A DNA stretch of 10,728 nt from Pseudolabrys sp. (GTDB lineage Bacteria > Pseudomonadota > Alphaproteobacteria > Rhizobiales > Xanthobacteraceae), in assembly GCA_019246455.1 (NCBI GenBank), contig JAFAQJ010000091.1, positions 1 to 10,728 of the forward strand, in the 5' to 3' direction. Shown here piece by piece: positions 1 through 6,694 of the stretch; within the stretch, counting starts at the first letter, position 1, and the number at the start of each line of letters is the position of its first letter. Under the pieces are notes generated by a model. It ran no database searches, was not told the origin of the DNA, and saw only the letters and a list, made by a program, of their open reading frames with translations. Made by a program: the position numbers and the translations under genes.

Positions 1-1255
1 TCTCACGCGGCGGTGGTTCGCTTTTGCCCTGATGGCCGTGGCTGCGCCCGCTGTGATCGCGGCGACCACGCCCGCCGCGTTCGCGACCGCGTCCACGATG
101 GCGGGAATCCTCGCCGTCGGCTGGAGCCGCGGCGGGTTCGCCTGCCCAGGCAATCGTCTGTCCGGTCAACTTTTCGATCGCCTCGAGGGCTTTGCGATCG
201 ATCGGCGCGACGATCGTGATGGCCGTACCGCTCTTGCCGGCACGGCCGGTGCGGCCGATGCGGTGAACATAATCGTCGGGATGATGCGGCACGTCGAAAT
301 TGAAGACGTGCGAGACGTCCGGAATGTCGAGACCCCGCGCCGCGACGTCGGAGGCGACCAGGAGCTTCGCTTCGCCGTTACGAAAAGCGTCGAGCGCGGC
401 AGTGCGTGCGGATTGATCGAGGTCGCCGTGTAGCGCAACCGCATTGAACTTGTGACGCACCAGCGAGCGATGCAGCGTCGCGACTTCGCGCTTGCGGTTG
501 CAGAAGATGATGGCATTCTTGAAATTTTCAGCGGAATTGATCAGCCGCCGCAGCGTCTCGCGTTTCTCGAAGTCTTCGCGTCCGGTGGCGACCGCCAATT
601 GGGTAATGGTGGCGGCGGCGGTGGCAGGCCGGGAAACTTCGACGCGCGCCGGATTGTGCAGGAAGGTGTCAGCGATGCGCTGGATTTCTGGCGGCATGGT
701 CGCCGTGAAGAACAAGGTCTGCCGCGTGAACGGCACCAATTTACCGATGCGCTCGATGTCGGGAATGAAGCCCATGTCGAGCATGCGGTCAGCTTCGTCG
801 ATCACCAGAAGCTCGACGCCAGACAATAGGAGCTTGCCGCGTTCGGAATGGTCCAAGAGACGGCCCGGTGTTGCGATCAAAACATCGACGCCGCGCGTGA
901 GCTTGGCGTCCTGGTCGTCAAAAGAAACGCCACCAATGATGAGGGCGACGTTGAGCTTATGGTTTTTGCCGTATTTCTCGAACTGCTCGACGACCTGGGC
1001 GGCCAGTTCGCGGGTCGGCTCGAGGATCAAGGTGCGCGGCATGCGGGCGCGGGCGCGACCTTTTTCCAGCATGGTGAGCATGGGCAAGACGAAGGCGCCG
1101 GTCTTGCCGGTGCCGGTTTGCGCGATGCCGAGGACGTCTCGCCGGGCGAGAACCTGCGGGATTGCTTGTTCTTGGATGGGGGTGGGCGTTTTGTAGCCGG
1201 CGTCTGCGATAGCGCCGAGGACCTTTTCGGAAAGGCCGAGATGCGAGAAGGACAT
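1..1255 (-). CDS. rhlE: DEAD-box ATP-dependent RNA helicase, RhlE-like (3' end outside window)
   Basis: An ATP-dependent RNA-unwinding enzyme of the cytoplasm; RhlE-type helicases act in ribosome assembly and RNA turnover, often in the cold. 418 codons are visible from ATG at 1255 and the frame is still open at the left edge. Motifs in order: Walker A AQTGTGKT (residues 45-52), PTRELA (Ia), TPGR (Ib), DEAD (153-156), motif III as TAT, ASDVAARGLD (V) and HRIGRTGR (331-338). From about residue 375 the chain becomes a tail rich in Arg, Gly and His, typical of RhlE proteins and thought to bind RNA. The start is chosen because the conserved helicase N-terminus (MSFSHLGLSEKV) begins there and GAGG lies 4 bases upstream. 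It is divergent from the hydrolase gene at 1450. The family is certain. RhlE rather than another DEAD-box paralogue is an inference from the tail and core sequence. Confidence 0.88.
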   Translation of the reverse strand, partial: MSFSHLGLSEKVLGAIADAGYKTPTPIQEQAIPQVLARRDVLGIAQTGTGKTGAFVLPMLTMLEKGRARARMPRTLILEPTRELAAQVVEQFEKYGKNHKLNVALIIGGVSFDDQDAKLTRGVDVLIATPGRLLDHSERGKLLLSGVELLVIDEADRMLDMGFIPDIERIGKLVPFTRQTLFFTATMPPEIQRIADTFLHNPARVEVSRPATAAATITQLAVATGREDFEKRETLRRLINSAENFKNAIIFCNRKREVATLHRSLVRHKFNAVALHGDLDQSARTAALDAFRNGEAKLLVASDVAARGLDIPDVSHVFNFDVPHHPDDYVHRIGRTGRAGKSGTAITIVAPIDRKALEAIEKLTGQTIAWAGEPAAAPADGEDSRHRGRGRERGGRGRRDHSGRSHGHQGKSEPPPRE

Positions 1256-1363
1256 AAAACCTCAGTTGGGGCGGTGACGCCCGGACCTCGCGCGGATCAC
1301 GAAAAACGGTGTATGCGCGGGAATTGGCGGTCGAATCTTTGTTTGGAGCGACCGGCTGGCGCG

Positions 1364-1391
1364 AACATAGGGGCGTAGGGTCGAAAGTCAA
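1364..1391 (-). promoter_or_regulatory. Candidate sigma70-type promoter for the RhlE-like helicase
   Basis: On the minus strand, TTGACT (1386-1391) and TATGTT (1364-1369) are separated by 16 bp, a good match to a housekeeping promoter. Transcription would start near 1357, leaving an untranslated leader of about 100 bases before the helicase ATG. Long leaders are common on cold-induced helicase mRNAs, but no cold-shock element was identified. This is a pattern match only. Confidence 0.4.
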
Positions 1392-1397
1392 TGCCGG

Positions 1398-1438
1398 CTA
1401 TGCAATAAGTCACTTTAACTCCTAATGCTTTTGCATAG
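1398..1438. promoter_or_regulatory. Perfect 8-bp inverted repeat in the divergent helicase/hydrolase region, candidate operator
   Basis: CTATGCAA at 1398-1405 is repeated exactly inverted as TTGCATAG at 1431-1438. The half-site starts are 33 bp apart, close to three turns of DNA, so both would face the same side of the helix. The right arm overlaps a smaller palindrome, ATGC-TTTT-GCAT (1425-1436). The right arm ends 11 bases before the hydrolase ATG, and the left arm sits just upstream of the candidate helicase -35 box. The 25-bp gap argues against an RNA terminator and for a protein-binding site. The binding protein is unknown and no regulator gene is adjacent. Confidence 0.45.
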
Positions 1439-1449
1439 TCCGTCGCCGA

Positions 1450-2151
1450 ATGCCTGATCCCACTCCATTAATTCTGATTCCCGGCCTGCTTTGCAGTGCG
1501 CGTCTCTACACGCCGCAGCTCATGGCGCTATGGCCACACGGTCCGGTCACGGTGGCCGATCATCGCCGCGACAACAGCATGGAGGCGATCGCGCGGCGCA
1601 TTTTCGCCGATGCGCCGCCACGTTTCGCGGTCGCGGGATTGTCAATGGGTGGCTACATCGCGTTCGCGATGCTCCGCATCGCGCCGGAGCGGATCGTGAA
1701 GCTCGCGCTGCTCGACACCTCGGCGCGCGCCGATACGCCGGAGCAGATGGCCACCCGCGAGAAGTTTGTCGCGATGGCGCAGGCCGGAAAATTGCACGAC
1801 GTCGTGGAGACATTGACGCCGCGCTTCCTGCATAAAAACCACGCGAAGGACGAGACGTTGGTGCGCACCGTGCGCGACATGGCGCAGGATACGGGCGTCG
1901 AGGCGTTTGTGCGCCAGCAACGGGCGATCATGAACCGTCCGGACGCGCGCGGCGAACTCAGCAAGATCAAATGCCCGACAATTGTTTTGGTGGGCGACGG
2001 CGACGAGCTGACGCCACCGGCTTTGGCCCACGAAATCGCGGCCGGAATTTCCGGCGCACGGCTTGTGACGATCACCAATTGCGGGCATCTATCGACGATC
2101 GAACAACCGACTGCGGTCAACGCAGCGATGGCGGAATGGCTGGGAGGATAA
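1450..2151 (+). CDS. Alpha/beta-fold hydrolase upstream of pobA
   Basis: A 233-residue cytoplasmic hydrolase of the alpha/beta superfamily, probably acting on an ester, thioester or lactone. An oxyanion-hole-like segment LIPGLLC lies near residues 9-15. The nucleophile elbow is GLSMGG, with Ser65. The acid is probably Asp185 in VGDGDELTPP, and the base is His213 in NCGHLS. No signal peptide is visible. It does not look like PcaD (3-oxoadipate enol-lactonase), whose N-terminus differs. The ATG at 1450 has no clear Shine-Dalgarno, and an in-frame stop at 1423 with no start codon in between excludes a longer form. The gene ends one base before the pobA start codon, so the two are almost surely co-translated. 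Release of 4-hydroxybenzoate or a related acid from an ester is a reasonable guess from this context. The substrate cannot be read from the sequence. Confidence 0.88.
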   Translation: MPDPTPLILIPGLLCSARLYTPQLMALWPHGPVTVADHRRDNSMEAIARRIFADAPPRFAVAGLSMGGYIAFAMLRIAPERIVKLALLDTSARADTPEQMATREKFVAMAQAGKLHDVVETLTPRFLHKNHAKDETLVRTVRDMAQDTGVEAFVRQQRAIMNRPDARGELSKIKCPTIVLVGDGDELTPPALAHEIAAGISGARLVTITNCGHLSTIEQPTAVNAAMAEWLGG

Positions 2152-2154
2152 GTG
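2143..2154 (+). promoter_or_regulatory. pobA ribosome binding site and GTG start overlapping the end of the hydrolase gene
   Basis: GGAGG (2143-2147) lies in the last codons of the hydrolase gene. The hydrolase stop TAA (2149-2151) is directly followed by GTG (2152-2154), 4 bases after the Shine-Dalgarno. This layout fixes the pobA start and implies translational coupling. Confidence 0.8.
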
Positions 2155-3327
2155 AAGACGCAGGTTGGGATTGTCGGCGCCGGTCCGGCGGGTCTGATGC
2201 TGGCCAAGCTGCTGCAAATGGCCGGCGTCGAGAGCGTCATCGTCGAGAACCGCAGCCGCGACTATTGCGAGGCGCGTGTGCGCGCTGGGTTGATCGAACA
2301 GTGGGCGCGTGACCTGTTGGTCGAGATCGGCCTTGGCGAGCGGATGCTGCGTGAGGGCATGTATCATGAAGGCATCAAGCTGCGCTTCGGCAATGGCCCG
2401 AATGGCGGGCTGCATCCGATCAGCTTCAAAAAGCTGGTCGGCAAGGGCACGACGATCTACGGCCAGCAGGAGCTCGTAAAGGATTTCAACGCCGCGCTGA
2501 CGACCTCGGGCGTGTCGATCTTGTTCGAGGCCGAGCAGGTCAGCGTGCACAATCTCGACAGCAAACACCCTAAAATCAAATTCGTGCATGGCGGCAGGGC
2601 GCAGGAGCTCGACTGCGATTTCATCGGCGGGTGCGATGGCTTTCATGGCATTTGCCGTCCAACCATCGAGAAGGTGCTAACGCTTTTCGACCGCGAATAT
2701 CCGTTCGGTTGGCTGGGCATTCTGACGGAGTCACCGCCGCCAGATCACGAATTGATCTATTCCTATACGGAAAGCGGCTTCGCGCTTTACACGATGCGCT
2801 CGCTGAGCGTGTCGCGGCTCTATCTTCAAGTCGATCATGACGAGGACATCGAGAAGTGGCCGGACGCGCGGATTTGGGAGGAGTTGCATAAGAGGTTGCA
2901 CGGCGCGCGCCAGCTCGAGGAAGGCAAGATCGCGCAGAAAGGCATCACGCCGATGCGCAGTTTTGTATCGGAGCCGATGCAGTTCGGCCGGCTGTTTCTC
3001 GCCGGCGATAGCGCCCACATCGTGCCGCCGACCGGTGCGAAAGGGATGAATCTAGCATTTGCCGACGTGCGCGTTCTGGCGCGGGCCGTCAGCGCTTTTT
3101 ACAAGACCGGCTCCGTCGAATTGCTCGATCGCTATTCGGAAATGGCCCTTCCGCGCGTGTGGAAGGCGCAGCGCTTCTCCTGGTGGATGACGCAACTGCT
3201 GCACCGTTTTCCGCAGGAGAATGCGTTCGATCAGCGCCGCCAACTTGCCGAACTGGATTACGTGACCAGCTCGCAAGCCGCTGCAAAGACGTTGGCAGAA
3301 AATTACGCCGGTCTGCCGATCGATTGA
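2152..3327 (+). CDS. pobA: 4-hydroxybenzoate 3-monooxygenase (p-hydroxybenzoate hydroxylase)
   Basis: A single-component FAD monooxygenase that converts 4-hydroxybenzoate, NAD(P)H and O2 to protocatechuate, the entry to the beta-ketoadipate pathway. Its 391 residues match the usual length (about 394) and align throughout with Pseudomonas PHBH as I remember it. Visible parts are GAGPAG (9-14), Arg42 and Arg44 in ARVRAG, CDGFHG near 160, GDSAHIVPPTGAKG with Asp286 and Pro293, Asn300, FSWWMT, LHRFP and a C-terminal AENYAGLP with Tyr385. Substrate-site residues Tyr203, Arg216, Arg222 and Tyr224 correspond to PHBH Tyr201, Arg214, Arg220 and Tyr222. The PHBH Ser212 position is Thr214 here. In the segment that sets NADPH or NADH preference, residues 33 and 34 are Asn and Arg, while Tyr38 is kept. 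The GTG start has a good GGAGG. No pobR or pca gene is visible nearby. Confidence 0.95.
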   Translation: MKTQVGIVGAGPAGLMLAKLLQMAGVESVIVENRSRDYCEARVRAGLIEQWARDLLVEIGLGERMLREGMYHEGIKLRFGNGPNGGLHPISFKKLVGKGTTIYGQQELVKDFNAALTTSGVSILFEAEQVSVHNLDSKHPKIKFVHGGRAQELDCDFIGGCDGFHGICRPTIEKVLTLFDREYPFGWLGILTESPPPDHELIYSYTESGFALYTMRSLSVSRLYLQVDHDEDIEKWPDARIWEELHKRLHGARQLEEGKIAQKGITPMRSFVSEPMQFGRLFLAGDSAHIVPPTGAKGMNLAFADVRVLARAVSAFYKTGSVELLDRYSEMALPRVWKAQRFSWWMTQLLHRFPQENAFDQRRQLAELDYVTSSQAAAKTLAENYAGLPID

Positions 3328-3408
3328 TCCGGGTTGCGTGTTCGATAGTTCGGTGTAGCTTTGCGCTGCGCCGCATCAAGACGGCGAGTAGGGGGAGCGC
3401 CAAGGAGC

Positions 3409-4380
3409 ATGCGAATTTTCCGATTCACGACGGCTGTCGCGTTGACTGTGGCCGCGCTTTCATCGGGTGCGAAGGCGCAGACCGATTATCCCAACCGCGT
3501 CATTCATGTCGTCGTCGGTTTTGCGGCGGGTGGGGGAAACGACATCTTTGCACGTGTCGTGGGGCAGAAGCTTGAGCAGACAGTCGGCGGCACCGTCGTT
3601 GTCGACAATAAGCCGGGCGCAGGCGGGCGCATCGCCTCCGAATTCGTCGCGCACCAGACGCCGGACGGCTACACTCTTTTGGTCGGCGCCAGTGGGCAGA
3701 TGTCGATCGCCGCGGCGATCTATCCCAACCTTGGCTATCACCCGACCAAATCGTTCATCCCGCTGAATATGATTGCCTCATTCCCGTTGGTGATGGTGGT
3801 GCCAGGTCAACATCAGGTCAAAAATGTCGCTGACCTGATCAAATACGCCAAGGACAATCCGGACAAGGCAAACTATGCGAGCTCCTCGCCGGCATTCACG
3901 ATCGCCAGCGAATTGCTCAAGCTCAAGACCGGGATGCCGGGGACAGCAATCCCGTACAAGGGCACCAATGAATCGACGCTGAGCGTCGTGAGCGAGCAGA
4001 GTCTCTTCACCATTGCGGACGGCCCGCCCACGATTCCGCTGGTCAAGGGCGGGCAGTTGCGTGCGATCGCGGTGACCGGTTCGGAACGCTCATCCGAACT
4101 GCCGGACGTTCCGAGCATGAAGGAAGCGGGTTACCCGCAAGTCGACACCAAATTGTGGAGCGGTTTCTTCGCACCGGCTGGGACGCCGGCGCCGGTCGTC
4201 GAGAAACTCAGGAAGGCGCTGGCGGAGGCGATTGCCGACGCGAGCGTGCGCGACAAGCTCAAGACGTTTGCGGTCAATCCGGGCGGCCCGACGGGCGCCG
4301 AGTTCGGCAAGTGGATCGACGACGAGATCAAGAGCTACGACGCCGTCGTCAAAGCCGCCAATCTGAAGTTCGAGCAGTAG
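3409..4380 (+). CDS. Tripartite tricarboxylate transporter-type (Bug/TctC family) periplasmic substrate-binding protein
   Basis: An exported solute-binding protein of 323 residues. A signal peptide covers residues 1-23 (RIFRF, a hydrophobic run, then AKA before Gln24), followed by the family hallmark YPNR (27-30). Other Bug motifs are VGFAAGGGNDIFAR (36-49), VDNKPGAGG (65-73), TPDGYTLL, IPYKGT (181-186), GGQLRAIAVTG (214-224), LPDVPSMKEAG (231-241) and FFAPAGTP (253-260). Known members bind carboxylates, including aromatic ones such as terephthalate (TphC). With pobA 81 bp upstream on the same strand, 4-hydroxybenzoate or a similar aromatic acid is a plausible but unproven ligand. No TctA/TctB membrane subunits are adjacent, as is usual for the many orphan Bug proteins. 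The start at ATG 3409 gives a complete signal peptide. AAGGAG (3402-3407) lies only 1 base from it, and GGGGAG (3392-3397) lies 11 bases away. Confidence 0.92.
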   Translation: MRIFRFTTAVALTVAALSSGAKAQTDYPNRVIHVVVGFAAGGGNDIFARVVGQKLEQTVGGTVVVDNKPGAGGRIASEFVAHQTPDGYTLLVGASGQMSIAAAIYPNLGYHPTKSFIPLNMIASFPLVMVVPGQHQVKNVADLIKYAKDNPDKANYASSSPAFTIASELLKLKTGMPGTAIPYKGTNESTLSVVSEQSLFTIADGPPTIPLVKGGQLRAIAVTGSERSSELPDVPSMKEAGYPQVDTKLWSGFFAPAGTPAPVVEKLRKALAEAIADASVRDKLKTFAVNPGGPTGAEFGKWIDDEIKSYDAVVKAANLKFEQ

Positions 4381-4395
4381 GGACTTTTGGGTTGC

Positions 4396-4438
4396 GCGTG
4401 ATCTTGTCCGAAAACCGGCCCGCTTTTTGGGATCACAC
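4396..4438. repeat. Intergenic palindromic element resembling a common Hyphomicrobiales repeat
   Basis: This sits between the convergent stops of the binding-protein gene and parE. Outer arms GTGATC (4398-4403) and GATCAC (4431-4436) flank a core with CCGAAAACCGG (4408-4418) and CTTTTTGGGATCAC. The order of these blocks matches an intergenic palindromic element I remember as occurring many times in Bradyrhizobium, Rhodopseudomonas and relatives. Only one copy is present here, so its repetitive nature rests on memory. It could fold into a hairpin and may also end transcription between the two genes. Confidence 0.55.
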
Positions 4439-4446
4439 GGCTCGCA

Positions 4447-6513
4447 CTAGACGTCCAGCAACTCTTCGCTGGCGAATTCGGCATTTTCCTGGATGAAGTC
4501 GAAGCGCGCTTCGGCTTTGGTGCCCATCAGCCGCTCGACGGCCTTGGCGGTTGGCGTCTTTTCCTTATCGGCGAGGACCACACGCAATAGCGTGCGTTTC
4601 TTTGGATCCATGGTCGTTTCCTTGAGCTGGGCCGCCATCATCTCGCCCAGCCCTTTGAAGCGCGAAACCTCGACCTTGGCGTTGGCGTGGAATTCTTTCT
4701 TCATCAGCGCGTCTTTGTGCTTGTCGTCGCGCGCGTAGACGATCTTGCCGCCATGCGACAGACGGAACAGCGGCGGCACTGCGAGATAGAGCTTGCCATG
4801 CTCGATCAGTTTCGGTGTCTGCCGGTAGAAGAAAGTAATGAGCAGCGAGGCGATGTGGGCGCCGTCGACGTCGGCATCCGTCATGATGATGATCTTGTCG
4901 TAGCGCAGATCACCTTCGCGGTAATGCGCGCCGGTGCCGGAACCGATCGCCTGAACGAGATCGGCAAGCTGCGCGTTCTGCGCCAGCTTGTCTTTGCCGG
5001 CGGAGGCGACATTGAGAATCTTGCCGCGCAGCGGGAGCACGGCCTGGGTACGACGGTCGCGCGCCTGCTTGGCGGAACCGCCGGCCGAGTCACCCTCGAC
5101 GATGAAGAGTTCGGAGCCTTCGGCGGCGGATGACGTGCAATCGGCGAGCTTGCCGGGCAGGCGCAGCTTGCGCACCGCGGACTTACGGGAGATTTCTTTT
5201 TCCTGACGGCGGCGAATGCGCTCTTCGGCGCGCTCGATGACGAATTCGAGCAGCTTGTTAGCAGCCGTTGGATTACCGGACAGCCAGTGGTCGAACGGAT
5301 CCTTGATCGCGTTCTCGACTATTTTCTGCGCGGCGGCGGTGGCGAGACGGTCCTTGGTCTGGCCCTGGAATTCCGGCTCGCGAATAAAAACCGACAGCAT
5401 GCAGCCGGCGCCGGTCATCACGTCTTCGCTGGTCACTGGCGCGACGCGCTTGTCCATGCCGACACGCTCGGCGTGATCCTTCAAGCCGCGCAGCAGCGCC
5501 GAGCGTAGGCCGCTCTCGTGCGTGCCACCGTCGGGCGTCGGGATGGTGTTGCAATACGAGGACAAAAAGCCGTCGCTGTCGGCGGTCCAGGCGACCGCCC
5601 ATTCGCAAGCGCCATGCGCACCGGTCTTGCCGGCCGAGCCGGTGAAGATGTCGGGGTGGACGAGAGTGGCGCCCTCCAGATTTGAGGCGAGATAGTCTTT
5701 GAGACCGTGCTCGAAGTGGAACGTCGCCTTCTCCGGCACGCTGCCGTCCTTCGGCAGCAATTCCTTGGCGCAGTGCCAGCGCACTTCGACGCCACCGAAC
5801 AGATAGGCCTTCGAGCGCGCCATCTTGAATAGGCGAGCAGGATCGAATTCGGCGTTCGGCCCGAAAATTTGTGGGTCGGGTTTGAAGGTGACGCGGGTGC
5901 CGCGGCGGTTCGGCGCCTTGCCGGCCTTGATCAGCTTGGTCTTCGGCTTGCCGCGCTCGAACGTCATTTTGTAGAGCGTCTGATCGCGCGCGACTTCGAC
6001 ATCCATGCGTTCCGACAGTGCATTGGCGACCGAGACACCGACGCCGTGCAGGCCGCCCGAGGTCTCGTAGACCTTGGAGTCGAATTTGCCGCCGGCGTGC
6101 AGCGTGCACATGATGACTTCGAGGGCCGATTTGTTCTTGAACTTCGGATGCGGATCGACTGGGATGCCACGGCCATTGTCGTTGACCGACACGAAGCCGT
6201 CGGCCTCGAGATCAACTTCGATGAAGGTGGCGTGACCGGCGAGCGCCTCGTCCATCGCGTTGTCTATCACCTCGGCGAACAGGTGATGCATCGCCTTCTC
6301 GTCGGTGCCGCCGATATACATGCCGGGACGTCGGCGAACCGGTTCGAGGCCTTCCAGCACTTCGATATGCTTGGCGGTATATCCACTGTCGTCCGATCGT
6401 GAAGAACTACGCGCGGCCGACTTCGCCGCCTTGCCGGCGCCTTTGCGCCTGGGCGGCAGATCGAACAGGTCCTGCTGTTTCGTGGTTTTTTTCTTGGCGG
6501 CGGATTTGGCCAT
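4447..6513 (-). CDS. parE: DNA topoisomerase IV subunit B
   Basis: The ATPase subunit of topoisomerase IV, which works with ParC to separate linked daughter chromosomes. It has 688 residues. A Lys/Ala/Ser-rich extension of about 43 residues precedes the GHKL ATPase domain: GYTAKHIEVLEGLEPVRRR from 44, Glu81 and Asn85 in EVIDNAMDEA, NDNGRGIPVD (111-120) and GGLHGVGVSVANALS (153-167). The transducer follows, then the Toprim domain with EGDSAGG (473-479), PLRGKILNV (494-502) and DADVDG (546-551), and SRFKGLGEM (617-625). ParE rather than GyrB is chosen because of the length, the absence of a GyrB-type C-terminal insertion, and the overall resemblance to alphaproteobacterial ParE. No Shine-Dalgarno precedes the ATG at 6513. 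A TATAGA box lies 9 bases upstream, so the mRNA may be leaderless. parE is divergent from the AI-2E gene and no parC is nearby. Confidence 0.93.
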   Translation of the reverse strand: MAKSAAKKKTTKQQDLFDLPPRRKGAGKAAKSAARSSSRSDDSGYTAKHIEVLEGLEPVRRRPGMYIGGTDEKAMHHLFAEVIDNAMDEALAGHATFIEVDLEADGFVSVNDNGRGIPVDPHPKFKNKSALEVIMCTLHAGGKFDSKVYETSGGLHGVGVSVANALSERMDVEVARDQTLYKMTFERGKPKTKLIKAGKAPNRRGTRVTFKPDPQIFGPNAEFDPARLFKMARSKAYLFGGVEVRWHCAKELLPKDGSVPEKATFHFEHGLKDYLASNLEGATLVHPDIFTGSAGKTGAHGACEWAVAWTADSDGFLSSYCNTIPTPDGGTHESGLRSALLRGLKDHAERVGMDKRVAPVTSEDVMTGAGCMLSVFIREPEFQGQTKDRLATAAAQKIVENAIKDPFDHWLSGNPTAANKLLEFVIERAEERIRRRQEKEISRKSAVRKLRLPGKLADCTSSAAEGSELFIVEGDSAGGSAKQARDRRTQAVLPLRGKILNVASAGKDKLAQNAQLADLVQAIGSGTGAHYREGDLRYDKIIIMTDADVDGAHIASLLITFFYRQTPKLIEHGKLYLAVPPLFRLSHGGKIVYARDDKHKDALMKKEFHANAKVEVSRFKGLGEMMAAQLKETTMDPKKRTLLRVVLADKEKTPTAKAVERLMGTKAEARFDFIQENAEFASEELLDV

Positions 6514-6694
6514 CGGGTGCGGTCTATATGGGGGCGCGGCGAATCAATTGCGACGGGAGCGGCGACTATGCCACGGCAGCATCAAGAAAGTGACGGCCAA
6601 ATCCGGGGATGTGGGCGCAATGCGGCGCGACTGAGGCAACTAAAGGCGGCGTGGCCGGTTATCGGAACTGGCAATCCCGACAGCGAGGTCGCCC

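Noticed and set aside
166..516. Long minus-strand open frame opposite the left-end genes
   Set aside because: It lies inside the RhlE-like helicase coding region in another frame and has low-complexity Ser/Arg/Thr composition, a typical GC-rich shadow frame.
5273..6109. 278-codon minus-strand frame within parE
   Set aside because: It overlaps parE in another frame, is dominated by Arg, Ala and Gly and has no recognisable motif, so it is a shadow of parE.
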